From Chloroflexota bacterium (lineage in GTDB: Bacteria > Chloroflexota > Anaerolineae > Anaerolineales > Anaerolineaceae): a DNA stretch of 64,000 nt. Shown here piece by piece: positions 1-9,109 of this stretch; position 1 is the stretch's first letter, and the number at the start of each line of letters is the position of its first letter. Location of the stretch: NCBI GenBank assembly GCA_023381565.1, contig JAMCRR010000148.1, positions 46,142 through 110,141 of the forward strand, in the 5' to 3' direction. The notes under the pieces were generated by a model. It saw only the letters and a list, made by a program, of their open reading frames with translations. It ran no database searches and was not told where the DNA came from. The position numbers were made by a program, and so were the translations under genes.

Positions 1-315
1 ATGGTAACTCGTGGCAATTTCACTTGATATGGGATCCGCACGCTGCTATAATAAATTGTACAGCTTCAAAACCATGATCTCAATACCTTGAAGCATCTCG
101 CCCATCTGTTTATGGCGCCTGTCCAAGACCAGTAAGATCCTCATCACTATATTTCCAAATCTGCCTGGTATCTACGGCTTTTCCCCCCCTTTATAAATCG
201 CAAGAAATCTTATACCTGCATTTATTGGATTCTGCATCGGTGAGGTGTAACCAACGAGGCGCGATGGTTTCTATACTATCGCCTGCCTTGCGGATCTTTC
301 AATCCTAAGGAGGAA
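1..315. other. 5' non-coding stretch before the beta-helix protein gene
   Basis: No convincing open reading frame is visible here. The only structure I can support is a sigma70-like promoter near the left edge, listed separately. If that promoter drives the gene at 319, the leader is about 260 nt. I saw no clear riboswitch or terminator in the leader. Confidence 0.5.
24..52 (+). promoter_or_regulatory. Sigma70-like promoter, plus strand
   Basis: TTGATA at 24-29 and a perfect TATAAT at 47-52 are separated by exactly 17 bp. Transcription would run toward the secreted protein gene at 319 and leave a leader of about 260 nt. The match is to the housekeeping consensus only. Whether it serves this gene or an unseen small transcript is not known. 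Confidence 0.5.
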
Positions 316-318
316 ATG

Positions 319-3195
319 ATGGGCAAGCGAATAAGGAACCTGATTCATTGCAGTGTGATTCTAGCCGTGTCGTTAATTGCCTGGATGCCGGCAGTTCAAG
401 CTGCACCTCCCAGAGAGGAAGGCCCGCGTTGTTATGTAAACGATGATGCCGATGGAGGAAATAGTGGCGGCGATTGGGCGAACGCCTTCACGAACCTGCA
501 ATCGGCCTTGACCGACCCCGGTTGTACCGAAATCTGGGTGGCAGGTGGCATATATAAACCCACTAACGTCACCAATCCAAGCGTTACAGACCGGAGGGTT
601 AGCTTCGCATTGATGAATGGGGTAGAGCTGTATGGTGGTTTTGCAGGGACAGAAATCACCCGGGAGCCGCGCAATTGGAGACAGAACGCCGCGATCCTGA
701 GCGGCGATATTGGAGCAGAGGGGGATGCACAAGACAACTCGTTTCATGTAGTTACCGGGAGCAGCCTGGATGCAAGCACAGTCCTGGATGGCTTCATCAT
801 CATGGATGGTCATGCGGAGCAACCCATCTCTCCATATGAGTGGCAGTGGGGCGGTGGTATGTATATTTCTCACAGCGACATTACCGTGCAAGATGTTGTC
901 TTTCGACACAATTATGCTTATGCCGGCGGTGGGATGTTCATTAACGAAGGGAACCCATACCTTGTCAACGTTACATTTACTCAGAATGAGGCTTACTTGA
1001 ATGGAGGAGGTCTGCATACCTATTTTGAGGGCGGAACCATGTTGCCAGAAGCAACCTCCGAGAGCAAGTCGCCCGATGCTCGCGGGGACGGGATCATCAT
1101 CATGGCCTCTGAAGGTGTCAGATTGACCGGCGTTACCTTCTCCATGAATTTGGCCGGTCGCAAAGGCGGCGGGATGTACAATATCGATTTCGGCCCGGGG
1201 GGGAATAAGATTGCGCTGACCAATGTCACCTTCTATGGCAACATTGTTGAGAACGAAGAACTGGTGATTACCGATGGCGGCGGGATGTACAACGAGAACA
1301 TCAGTCCAACACTGACGAATGTCTTATTTAATGGTAACTCGGCGATTGAAGGTGGTGGGCTTTTAAATGATTTTAGCAGCCCAATCCTGACGAACGTCAC
1401 TTTTTACGGAAACCTGTGTCCAGGGGGGGGAGGTGGCGCAATCCTCGATCGAAATTCCAGCAATCCAAAGCTGATTAATAGCATTGTATGGAATAATGAA
1501 GGTTCTCCGCCAATTGCTGAAAACGAGATTACCAGCAGTTTGGTGGCCTCATACAGCGACATTCAGACGAATACGGAGCCATTTCCTGGGGAGAAAAACA
1601 TCAATCAAGATCCCCAATTTGTGGATGCCGGCAAAGGGGATCTCCGCCTGCTGTCCTCCTCTCCAGTTATCAACAAAGGCAATCAAGCCGCCGAAGGTTT
1701 ATCAGGGATCACCGCCGACCTGGATGGCAGCCTGCGCCTGGTGGGCAGCGCGGTGGATATGGGCGCCTACGAGGCTCAAGCTGCCTCAGGAGTCACCTAT
1801 GTGGACACCGATGCGTCTGGCCCCAATCATGATGGCAAGTCGTGGAACACCGCCTTTATCAATCTGCAAGCGGCTTTATCGGCTGCACAGGGTAATAATC
1901 AGATTTGGGTAGCAGAGGGAATTTACTATCCCGGTTGGATTGGCAATCCCTGGTCTACCTTTCAGCTAAAGAGCGGCGTGGCACTTTACGGAGGTTTTAC
2001 GGGTACAGAAACAAACCTCGCTCAGCGTAGATGGGTTGAGCACCGTACGGTATTGAGCGGCGATCTCGACTGGAATGATCTCGGCGATCCTTCTGTAACA
2101 ATCAGTGACACCAAGCAAATCGCCGGGATCAACAGCTTTCATGTGGTCACCGCCAGCGGGACAGACGCATCAGCAATCCTGGATGGTTTTACCATCACGG
2201 CCGGCTCGGCCAGTGGTGTTGGTGACGCACAAAATGGCGGCGGCATGTACAGTATGGATGGCAGCCCCACACTCTCCAACCTCACCTTCGCCGGCAACCT
2301 GGCGCTCAATCTAGGGGGAGGGTTATTCAGTGTTAACGGCAGCCGTAATCTATACAATGTCAAATTCATGTATAACTCGGCGCGTTGGGGTGGTGGAATG
2401 TGCATTTATGGAGGCAGTGCAATCTTGGCCATGGTTGCATTTGATGACAATGAGGCTGTGGAAAACGGCGGTGGGTTGTTCGAACAACAGGTGACCGGCC
2501 TATCTCTGACGCATGTAAGATTTCTCCGTAACTCGGCAGGCATCAGTGGGGGTGGCATGCTCAATATGGATGCCGGCGGCGTGACCCTGACAAATGTCGA
2601 GTTCTTGAGCAACATTGCTACGAACGATTCGGGCCCTACCTGGGGAGGTGGGATGTATAACCAAGACAGCAGCCCCTCCCTCACTAATGTCGTGTTTTTC
2701 GACAACTCGGCGATCGTCGGTGGCGGATTGTATAACGATTCTAGCAGTCCTGTATTGACCAACGTCACCATTTCGGGTAACCTTTGTCCAGGAGGAGCAG
2801 GGGGAGGGGTAACCGATACAAATTCCAGCCACCCCAGACTGGTCAATTCCATTATGTGGGGAAACCAAGCAGGATTTTATGATAACGATACCAGCAGACT
2901 CGATGCGACCTACAGCGATATTGAGTTCGAGATGGAGGGATATATCTATCCTGGGGTAGGGAACATTAACAAAGATCCCCTTTTTGTAGATGCCCCCGGA
3001 GGAAATCTGCGCTTACAGTCCACCTCCCCTGCCATTGATGCCGGCAGTGATGCTGCCGAAGGTTTATCTGGGATCTCCACCGACCTGGATGGCTACCCGC
3101 GCTTTTGGGATTTTCCAGGGAGAGGCTCGGCCCTGGTGGATATGGGCGCCTACGAGTTCCAGCCCCGGTTATATCTGCCGATGATCCATCGGTAG
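319..3195 (+). CDS. Secreted tandem right-handed beta-helix protein (choice-of-anchor Q type)
   Basis: Exported protein of about 958 residues with an N-terminal signal peptide (hydrophobic stretch ending near VQA-A, residue 29). The body is two homologous halves of about 450 residues. Each starts with a YVxxDA...GxxWxxAFxNLQxAL segment, continues with many GGGM/GGGL-containing parallel beta-helix coils (polymorphic outer-membrane-protein style), and ends with SPxIxxG...DLDG...VDMGAYE, as in choice-of-anchor Q proteins. The extreme C terminus is LYLPMIHR, a tail I associate with Chloroflexi secreted proteins. Two ATGs are adjacent at 316 and 319. AAGGAGG at 307-313 is better spaced for 319, so I chose that. 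The gene stands alone. Likely a cell-surface adhesive or structural protein; no enzyme motif is seen. Confidence 0.85.
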   Translation: MGKRIRNLIHCSVILAVSLIAWMPAVQAAPPREEGPRCYVNDDADGGNSGGDWANAFTNLQSALTDPGCTEIWVAGGIYKPTNVTNPSVTDRRVSFALMNGVELYGGFAGTEITREPRNWRQNAAILSGDIGAEGDAQDNSFHVVTGSSLDASTVLDGFIIMDGHAEQPISPYEWQWGGGMYISHSDITVQDVVFRHNYAYAGGGMFINEGNPYLVNVTFTQNEAYLNGGGLHTYFEGGTMLPEATSESKSPDARGDGIIIMASEGVRLTGVTFSMNLAGRKGGGMYNIDFGPGGNKIALTNVTFYGNIVENEELVITDGGGMYNENISPTLTNVLFNGNSAIEGGGLLNDFSSPILTNVTFYGNLCPGGGGGAILDRNSSNPKLINSIVWNNEGSPPIAENEITSSLVASYSDIQTNTEPFPGEKNINQDPQFVDAGKGDLRLLSSSPVINKGNQAAEGLSGITADLDGSLRLVGSAVDMGAYEAQAASGVTYVDTDASGPNHDGKSWNTAFINLQAALSAAQGNNQIWVAEGIYYPGWIGNPWSTFQLKSGVALYGGFTGTETNLAQRRWVEHRTVLSGDLDWNDLGDPSVTISDTKQIAGINSFHVVTASGTDASAILDGFTITAGSASGVGDAQNGGGMYSMDGSPTLSNLTFAGNLALNLGGGLFSVNGSRNLYNVKFMYNSARWGGGMCIYGGSAILAMVAFDDNEAVENGGGLFEQQVTGLSLTHVRFLRNSAGISGGGMLNMDAGGVTLTNVEFLSNIATNDSGPTWGGGMYNQDSSPSLTNVVFFDNSAIVGGGLYNDSSSPVLTNVTISGNLCPGGAGGGVTDTNSSHPRLVNSIMWGNQAGFYDNDTSRLDATYSDIEFEMEGYIYPGVGNINKDPLFVDAPGGNLRLQSTSPAIDAGSDAAEGLSGISTDLDGYPRFWDFPGRGSALVDMGAYEFQPRLYLPMIHR

Positions 3196-3218
3196 CTATT
3201 CGATTGTTCCTGAGCGCT

Positions 3219-3240
3219 GCGACCCCCTTCGCTGGGTCGC
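3219..3240 (+). terminator. Possible hairpin after the beta-helix gene
   Basis: A 7-bp perfect stem GCGACCC/GGGTCGC with an 8-nt loop begins 23 nt after the stop codon of the beta-helix gene. No T-run follows, so it is at best a Rho-type or mRNA-end hairpin. Confidence 0.3.
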
Positions 3241-3417
3241 CAGGCGGGATAAGGCAGGGCAGATTGCTCACGCCCGCCCTTGCGGTGCAAGGATGACCCG
3301 CTAATTTTTTCAGCCAATAACTTAGCCTCGTGCCAGGCTAGCTTGCGGTGGTACTCTTGATATGTTGTAGTCAGATTGGCCCGCGGGTGGTCGCTTTCCT
3401 GGAACGGTGCCAGCTGG

Positions 3418-3588
3418 ACCGCCCTGGCGCTCATCCTCACCACCAACCTTAAGTTTGCCGATTAGGTTCAGGTCTTGGGTGACGAGCGCCTCACTGCTGC
3501 CTTACTTGACAGCATTCACCACCCCGCCCACCTCTTGGAACTGATGGGCGAGTCATTTCGCTTCCTGGGGCGTTTTCGAGATGGCTAA
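3418..3588 (+). pseudogene. istB: IS21-family istB helper ATPase, C-terminal remnant
   Basis: Reading this frame gives LILTTNLKFAD, a TAG stop at 3463-3465, then [16 protein letters not shown][13 protein letters not shown] and a stop at 3586-3588. This matches the conserved end of IstB ([41 protein letters not shown], from memory of the family). The conserved Trp codon has become the stop. The Walker A part, any istA gene and the left end are missing, so this is a dead fragment. It lies in the 716-bp non-coding stretch 3196-3911, where I saw nothing else except the terminal repeats described next. Confidence 0.75.
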
Positions 3589-3813
3589 AAAGAAGGTTAT
3601 ATTGCTCTTTGAGCTATTGCCAGGATAAAAAAAGAGCAGAGGGTGCCGATTAGCCGGTCACAATCTCTGCCCAGGCAACGGTGCTCGCTTGGCGCTCGAG
3701 TCGCACCTCAGCGTTGTCCTATCCTCCTTCGAGCGCCGCAATTCTACCATTCAAACACGCTTTTTCCACTGGAGGGCTTTTCGTTGTGAACTTCAAATAT
3801 TCACACTTCCCAG

Positions 3814-3851
3814 GTGGATGGTTTTTCGTAATTAAAGTGGTCGGTTTTTCG
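3814..3851 (+). repeat. IS21-type right-end tandem repeats
   Basis: GTGGATGGTTTTTCG (3814-3828) and GTGGTCGGTTTTTCG (3837-3851) are direct repeats 23 bp apart, differing at two positions. The second is followed by ATTGACAAAAACAG. IS21-family ends characteristically carry several such short repeats downstream of istB and include a TTGACAAAA box, so I read this as the right end of the decayed element at 3418-3588. Confidence 0.6.
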
Positions 3852-3911
3852 ATTGACAAAAACAGTCGTTGCTTCGATCGCCCTGGTGGCTTCCTGAATA
3901 ATTAGATGCCA

Positions 3912-4913
3912 TCAGGTAACATATTTCTCTGCGCTAATATACCGGTAACCGCTATCCACCATAATGGTGACGATCGTCTTTCCCTGTATTTCAGGAAGTT
4001 GAGCTTTTTGCCAGGCAACAAACGCGTTTGCCCCGGATGAAATTCCTACGTTCAGCCCTTCTTCGCGTGAGAGCCGGTAAGCCATCGCCACCGCATCCTC
4101 ATTGGGTACAGCAATGATCTCATCGGCGATACCGGTATCCCGTATAGTCTTGAGGATTCCGTTAGTGATCTCCGGTATATAAATCGCATCTGCTGAAAGC
4201 GGGTGCTGGTCGGCTTTCCAACCAACGGGTTGGACAGCAATGCATTTCACCTTAGGCAAGGTTGCTTTCAGAACTCGGGAAACGCCCAGAAAAGTTCCTC
4301 CTGTTCCGACTGAGGTAATAAACAGATCGATCTGGTTATTGGTTTGCTTTAATAGTTCATGGCCTATTTCTGCCTGGCCCTCGGTGTTGGCGGGATTACT
4401 GAACTGCCTAAGCCAATATATGTTCGGGGTCTCCCTTTCTTCCTTCAAGCACTTCACCCTGCCGGGTATTTCAATGGTTGCCCCATGCAATCCTGCCTGG
4501 CGCGCAACCCGGTTTGCCTCCGCTTCTTCTTCACCTGCTTTCATCAGCTCGATCTCTGCGCCAAACCGCTGGAGTGCTTTGAGCTTCTCAGGAGAAGCTG
4601 TTGATTCAGGCAATCGAATCTTCGCTTGATATCCTTTCACCGCTGACACGAAGGCCACCGCCTGGGCAGTGTTGCCAGAACTGGCTTCCACCAGTGTGGT
4701 TTCTCCTGGGCGGATGCGCCCCTGGGCTTCCGCATCTGCAATCATTTGCAGCGCCATACGGTCTTTAATACTGCCTGAAGGATTCAAGAATTCCAGCTTG
4801 GCAAGGATCCTCGCGTCTGTGCCCGCGGAAATACGGGAAAGGCGCAGTAAAGGCGTATTCCCGATCAGGTCCAGAATGCTCTCGGTAATACCGTGTTCAG
4901 TAGATTCAGTCAT
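3912..4913 (-). CDS. Cysteine synthase family PLP enzyme
   Basis: Fold-type II PLP enzyme of 333 residues related to O-acetylserine sulfhydrylase (CysK/CysM), which adds sulfide or another nucleophile to an activated serine derivative. Visible: GNTPLLRLSRI near the N terminus, the PLP lysine in GSIKDRMA, the substrate loop EASSGNTAQAVAF, the phosphate-binding GTGGTF and the C-terminal GISSGANAF. I take ATG 4913 rather than an ATG 30 nt upstream because it gives an 8-bp overlap with the flavin oxidoreductase gene before it, suggesting translational coupling. A second, diverged paralogue lies at 12245-13312. Acceptor and donor substrates cannot be read from the sequence. Confidence 0.85.
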   Translation of the reverse strand: MTESTEHGITESILDLIGNTPLLRLSRISAGTDARILAKLEFLNPSGSIKDRMALQMIADAEAQGRIRPGETTLVEASSGNTAQAVAFVSAVKGYQAKIRLPESTASPEKLKALQRFGAEIELMKAGEEEAEANRVARQAGLHGATIEIPGRVKCLKEERETPNIYWLRQFSNPANTEGQAEIGHELLKQTNNQIDLFITSVGTGGTFLGVSRVLKATLPKVKCIAVQPVGWKADQHPLSADAIYIPEITNGILKTIRDTGIADEIIAVPNEDAVAMAYRLSREEGLNVGISSGANAFVAWQKAQLPEIQGKTIVTIMVDSGYRYISAEKYVT

Positions 4914-5940
4914 GGGCGGGCTCAACAGGTTTTTCGTGGGCAAGGCGGTAAGGCTGCATCACCTCTTCAGCAAAGAAATGCACCTGTTCTTTGAACTCAT
5001 CCACCGATCGGGCGCAGAAACTGATCGCCGACAGGTGGTTGACACCATAACTCTCCAACCGCTCAATCTTTTCGAGCAGGTCTTGCGGGCAGCCGATCAG
5101 GTTGTTCTCCATAGCCAGGGCCGGATCACGCCCGGTATAGGCCAGTGACACCCGATGACTGACCATGCCGGTTTGCTCGTAATTATTAATAGCTTCTTCC
5201 TGAGTGCGGCCAACCAGGCAAGAGAATTGCGGGGCGACGGTCAGAGAAGCAGGATCTCTGCCGGCTGCTGCAGCTTTCTCATGCAATAAAGCGATCCACT
5301 CGCGCAGTTCATCAAAAGGGCGCCAGCCCGGAATCCAGCCCTGCCCAAAGCGAATCGCCCGGTCGATGCCGAATTTTTGATGCCCCCCCACCAGGATCGG
5401 GAATGGCGCTTGCAGCGGCCTGGGATGGAGTGCTAACCCCTCAACCTGATAAAATTTGCCATTGAACGTGGTCTCTTCACCGGTAAACAAGCGGTTGAGC
5501 AGCTCTAATCCCTCCTCGAGGATCTCACCCCGGTTTTTATTGGCCCAACCAGGCCTGGCAGCTTCGTATTCTTCTTTATAGGCTCCAATACCCACTCCCA
5601 ACAGTAGCCTCCCATGGCTGAGTTGATCTAACGTTGCTACTTGCCTTGCGAGCAGAACAACATCTCGCATTGGCAGAACGAGCACCGAGGTGCCTAGTTG
5701 TATCTTATGGGTGACTGCGGCAGCAGCTGTCAGCGTGATCAGGACTTCAAAGAAATTCGGTGCCGTGCCCCATTTTTCCCGGACGTAGTTTTGGGCAGCA
5801 TAGTGGTCGTTCCCCCACAGCGAGTCATAGCCTAACCGCTCGCCAACCCTGGCCATTTCTTGAAAATCTTCCGGACAAAAGAATGGGGTCGGGACAATCA
5901 GCCCCTCCATTCCGGTGGGTAATTGATATCCGAATTTCAT
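4906..5940 (-). CDS. LLM-class flavin-dependent oxidoreductase
   Basis: Bacterial-luciferase-like TIM-barrel protein of 344 residues using FMNH2 or F420. Visible family features: the N-terminal MKFGYQLP strand, ERLGYDSLWGNDHY, IQLGTSVLVLPMRDVVLLARQ, LDQLSHGRLLLGVGIG and PFPILVGGHQKFGIDRAIRFGQGWIPG. ATG 5940 was preferred over an upstream ATG because AGGAGG sits just before it. It is followed with overlap by the cysteine-synthase-like gene. Likely an oxidoreductase or monooxygenase of small-molecule catabolism; cofactor and substrate are not determinable. Confidence 0.85.
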   Translation of the reverse strand: MKFGYQLPTGMEGLIVPTPFFCPEDFQEMARVGERLGYDSLWGNDHYAAQNYVREKWGTAPNFFEVLITLTAAAAVTHKIQLGTSVLVLPMRDVVLLARQVATLDQLSHGRLLLGVGIGAYKEEYEAARPGWANKNRGEILEEGLELLNRLFTGEETTFNGKFYQVEGLALHPRPLQAPFPILVGGHQKFGIDRAIRFGQGWIPGWRPFDELREWIALLHEKAAAAGRDPASLTVAPQFSCLVGRTQEEAINNYEQTGMVSHRVSLAYTGRDPALAMENNLIGCPQDLLEKIERLESYGVNHLSAISFCARSVDEFKEQVHFFAEEVMQPYRLAHEKPVEPAHD

Positions 5941-5994
5941 GAGAAATCCTCCTTCGCTACCTGGCGCATCCGGATGTACGAACAATTATGGAGA

Positions 5995-7173
5995 TCACGG
6001 TAGGATGCGTAAACTTCGCTCCGAGTGGGTGAGCAAACGATAGCCATCCTCGGTGACGACCAGCATGTCTTCTGGGTGCAGTCCGCCGAAACCCAGCTCC
6101 ACGTATGGGGTCTCGACACACAGCACCATGCCCGGCTCGAGAACGGTCTGGTCGGCCGGGCCAAGCAGTGGAGGCTCGTAACCCGCCCCAGCAATGCCCA
6201 GGCCGTGACCCACGTGGTGCCGCTGATAGTGCGGGATGCCCTCCCGGCGGGCGGTCTCCATCGTGGCTGCGAAAATGTCACAGGCAACTGCGCCCGGACG
6301 AACCAGCTCGAGCTCCCTTTCCAATCCAGCCACCAGTGCGGCATGGTAGCGGCGTTCTTTCTCTCCCATCTTGCGGAAGACAAAGGTGCGCGCCATGTCT
6401 GAGGCGTAACCTTCGTAGAAAACGCCTACGTCGTAGCGCAAGATGCTGCCCTCCTCGACTACGTCGAGGGGCGAGTTGAGGTTTCCAAGCGCCGAACCCC
6501 GCCCGATGGAGGCGTTATCCGAGCGGATGGAGCAATTTGCAGCGATGGCAGTCACGCTATAGGAGCGGGCAAGCTGGCGTTGCGTGGTGCCCTGGATGGC
6601 GCTGTATGCGCTGGTCAGGATGGCGTGCTCCGTTACCCGGGCAGCCTCAGCCATCCGACTGATTTCCTGGGGTGTTTTCACCATCCGCAGGCGTTTGAAC
6701 AGGTCTGGCAGGCTTTGCATTTCCAAACCCGGCAGGAGCCTCGCCAGCGGCGCCAGGGTTTCGAGAGAAGCATCAGTCCCGATCTTGCTTGCCATCAAAC
6801 GATTAGAATGCAGCAGCTCCGCCGTCAGATCCCATCGGCTGGCTTCGGCCTTGGTTTGGAGATGGACCTCGCGCACAAACCCCTCCCGCTCGGTTAGCGC
6901 CACGCCCGGGGTAAAATCCCGATAAAAAACGCCAAAAGCCTGGACCTTGACCCCATCGCAGAGGTCCTCCAGGCAATAATCGATGTTGGAGGCGCCCACA
7001 ATCAATTCGGGATGGCTCAGGTCGCTGCGCCGCAGGAGGGCTATTGCATCCCCTCCACGGCGGTATGCGGTGAGATATTGGATATTGGGCGCGGTAGTAG
7101 CGATCAGCGCTTCCACGCCAGCCTGGTCCATGGCCGCGGCCATGCGGCCGGGATCGAAGAAAAGTGTGCTCAT
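5995..7173 (-). CDS. M24-family Xaa-Pro peptidase / creatinase-like hydrolase
   Basis: 392 residues with an N-terminal creatinase domain (about 1-150) and a C-terminal pita-bread metallohydrolase domain. Expected dimetal ligands are visible in order: D in RYDVGVF, D in GYASDMART, H in HHVGHGLG, E in CVETPYVE and E in HPEDML. The family contains Xaa-Pro aminopeptidases and also creatinase and related C-N hydrolases. Its place between two flavin oxidoreductase genes and next to amino-acid-type PLP enzymes suggests hydrolysis of a small amide or dipeptide-like compound taken up by the neighbouring transporter (inference). Confidence 0.85.
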   Translation of the reverse strand: MSTLFFDPGRMAAAMDQAGVEALIATTAPNIQYLTAYRRGGDAIALLRRSDLSHPELIVGASNIDYCLEDLCDGVKVQAFGVFYRDFTPGVALTEREGFVREVHLQTKAEASRWDLTAELLHSNRLMASKIGTDASLETLAPLARLLPGLEMQSLPDLFKRLRMVKTPQEISRMAEAARVTEHAILTSAYSAIQGTTQRQLARSYSVTAIAANCSIRSDNASIGRGSALGNLNSPLDVVEEGSILRYDVGVFYEGYASDMARTFVFRKMGEKERRYHAALVAGLERELELVRPGAVACDIFAATMETARREGIPHYQRHHVGHGLGIAGAGYEPPLLGPADQTVLEPGMVLCVETPYVELGFGGLHPEDMLVVTEDGYRLLTHSERSLRILP

Positions 7174-7208
7174 AGGATGAATTTCCTCATTCGGAAATAA
7201 TTGTCGAT

Positions 7209-8270
7209 TTAGCCAAGCTCGCTGCGGATGAGCGGGAGCACTTCCTCAGCCAGCAGCTGTACGGCCTCTTCGCGTGTCTGCCCGGGCGCCATCAGCAGCC
7301 AGAACCCAAACTCGCGTATCCCGGTGAGACGGGCTACGGCGACCACGCGTTCAGCGACCATCTCGGGCGTCCCTGCCCAACAGAAGGCCGACACAAACTC
7401 ATCTGGAATGAGTGCCGCAATCTGAGGGACCAGGCTGTGGTCCCGGCAAGCAATCAACGCCTCCACATCGGGGGGTACATCCAGGCCTACCCGATGGACA
7501 AAGTTCCGATCCGGGTAGCTTCCCCATAAAAAACGGGCGATCATCAGGCGGGTACCATCATAGGCTGTTTTGACATCCTGATGCACACAGGTATCTACGC
7601 GCGAGAGCATCCTGATCTGATCAATCGAGCGTCCGGCGCGTTGAGCGCCGGTTTCCACCAGCTTTTTGGCCTCGGCAATGCCTCCGGGCGAAGCGTAGGT
7701 GGCAATCATCACTGCCTCGGCATATTCACCACTGGTTTCCAGGGTCAAGTCGCCCCGTGTGGCAATCCATAAGGGGATCGGATGCGCAGGCACAAACTGC
7801 AGGCGGGCCTGGTTCGCCTGGATAAGCTTACCTGCCAGGGTGACCTCTTCACCCGCCAGGAGGCCTCTCATCACGGTGTAGGCCTCCCGCACAGCCTGTG
7901 CGGAATGCTTCCGGTTGATGCCCATCATCTGGAATCCCGAGCCGCCCGCGCCAATGGCAACGGTTGCCCTGCCACCAGAGAGCTCATCCAGCGTGCCCAA
8001 AGATTGGGCGGTCAAAGCCGGGTGTACGGCAAAGGGTTCGACGATGGCGCCCCCCAGCGTGATCCGGGAGGTGACCATCGCCGAGGAAGCCATGCGGATG
8101 AACATCTCTCGGTAAAACCGCTCGTTGGAGTGCCACAAAGTATCGAATCCCAGGTCCTCGATCTTGCGGGCCAGAGCCACGTGATCGGGCATACTCAGGT
8201 CTGCAATGCTCGGCGAGGGAAAACCCAGATGGAAGGTTGGCATGCCTATTATCCGAAGAGAATCCTTCAT
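7209..8270 (-). CDS. LLM-class (F420/FMN) flavin-dependent oxidoreductase
   Basis: Second luciferase-like oxidoreductase, 353 residues. Visible: FHLGFPSPS at the N terminus, ARKIEDLGFDTLWHSNERF, ITLGGAIVEPFAVHPALTAQSLGTLDELSGGRATVAIGAGG and PIPLWIATRGDLTLE. It resembles the methylenetetrahydromethanopterin-reductase-like branch and is clearly different from the one at 4906. ATG 8270 is chosen because it forms an ATGA overlap with the stop of the upstream ABC permease. This ties the enzyme to the transporter, as with SsuD and the Ssu transporter, and makes oxidation of the imported compound plausible. Confidence 0.85.
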   Translation of the reverse strand: MKDSLRIIGMPTFHLGFPSPSIADLSMPDHVALARKIEDLGFDTLWHSNERFYREMFIRMASSAMVTSRITLGGAIVEPFAVHPALTAQSLGTLDELSGGRATVAIGAGGSGFQMMGINRKHSAQAVREAYTVMRGLLAGEEVTLAGKLIQANQARLQFVPAHPIPLWIATRGDLTLETSGEYAEAVMIATYASPGGIAEAKKLVETGAQRAGRSIDQIRMLSRVDTCVHQDVKTAYDGTRLMIARFLWGSYPDRNFVHRVGLDVPPDVEALIACRDHSLVPQIAALIPDEFVSAFCWAGTPEMVAERVVAVARLTGIREFGFWLLMAPGQTREEAVQLLAEEVLPLIRSELG

Positions 8271-9103
8271 GCTACTGGTGCCATGCCTTTGCCAGCGTCC
8301 TCTATCGGGCGCCACGCTAAGAGCTTCTTCTCCAGCGTTGCAAACACGTACCTTTCCACGAACACCATAATCACGGTGAAGGTGAGAGTCCACCCTATCA
8401 CGCGTGCAGGCTGGTTGAAAACGAAGAAGTATTGTAGACGCTCACCAATCCCGACATTAGAGGAGAGCAATTCGACAAGCACGACGAGTTTCCAGCCCAT
8501 GGCAAAAGCAAATCTTGCTCCCGACATCAAGGAGGGCGCGAGCTCAGGCAAGGTGATGTCCCGGAGTTGCTGCCATCTAGAGAAGCGAAAGACAGCAGCC
8601 ATCTCAACCAAGCGTTTGTCTCGGGCTTTGGCCCCTCCATAGATGATGACGGCAACGTAGGGAGTGACTATCACAAAGAGTGCAATGATCGAGGTCAACT
8701 CGCCGAGACCAAAGATCAAGATGGCGAAGTAAATGCCAAGCGGCGCCGGTATCGCAAGACCGATGAACACGAGTGGATTGATGGCCGTCTCGATTGGCCA
8801 GCTACTGGCCATGGCGATTCCCAAGATGGTAGCCAGCAACCAGGCTCCTACTGCGATAATAAGCACTCTTCGCAGTGTTATCGCCATATCGATGTAGAAC
8901 TCGGATGAGGTGATCGCCCCCACAAACGCACCAGCGACCTGGTAGGGGGTCGGTAAGAACTCGATCACATTTCCGGCAAGTAGCCACCAGATGCCCACCC
9001 CGACAACGGCTGACACAACAAACGGATTGCTCACAACCTTCGCCAGCGGTCGAGGCAGCCGCTCGACCCAAGAAAAGAGGGATTGCTTTTTACTTATTAG
9101 CAT
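8267..9103 (-). CDS. ABC transporter permease (SsuC/TauC type)
   Basis: 278-residue inner-membrane permease of the nitrate/sulfonate/taurine family, with about six transmembrane segments and the EAA-loop region (KRLVEMAAVFRFSRWQQLRDITLPELAPSLMSGARFAFAMGWKLVVLVELL). It is the last transporter gene before the flavin oxidoreductase, which it overlaps by 4 bp, and it lies 6 bp after the ATPase gene. A second, divergent permease is at 10033. Two unlike permeases with one ATPase suggest a heterodimeric membrane channel. Confidence 0.9.
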   Translation of the reverse strand: MLISKKQSLFSWVERLPRPLAKVVSNPFVVSAVVGVGIWWLLAGNVIEFLPTPYQVAGAFVGAITSSEFYIDMAITLRRVLIIAVGAWLLATILGIAMASSWPIETAINPLVFIGLAIPAPLGIYFAILIFGLGELTSIIALFVIVTPYVAVIIYGGAKARDKRLVEMAAVFRFSRWQQLRDITLPELAPSLMSGARFAFAMGWKLVVLVELLSSNVGIGERLQYFFVFNQPARVIGWTLTFTVIMVFVERYVFATLEKKLLAWRPIEDAGKGMAPVA

Positions 9104-9109
9104 GACGCA

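Noticed and set aside
3150-3446. 98-codon minus-strand frame after the beta-helix gene
   Set aside because: Overlaps the end of a real gene and the istB remnant, and gave no family match. I could not support it, although part of it (EYHRKLAWHEAKLLAEK) looks protein-like and may be relic sequence.
7782-8642. 286-codon plus-strand frame across the flavin oxidoreductase and permease genes
   Set aside because: Lies opposite two well-supported genes joined by an ATGA overlap and has no family features.
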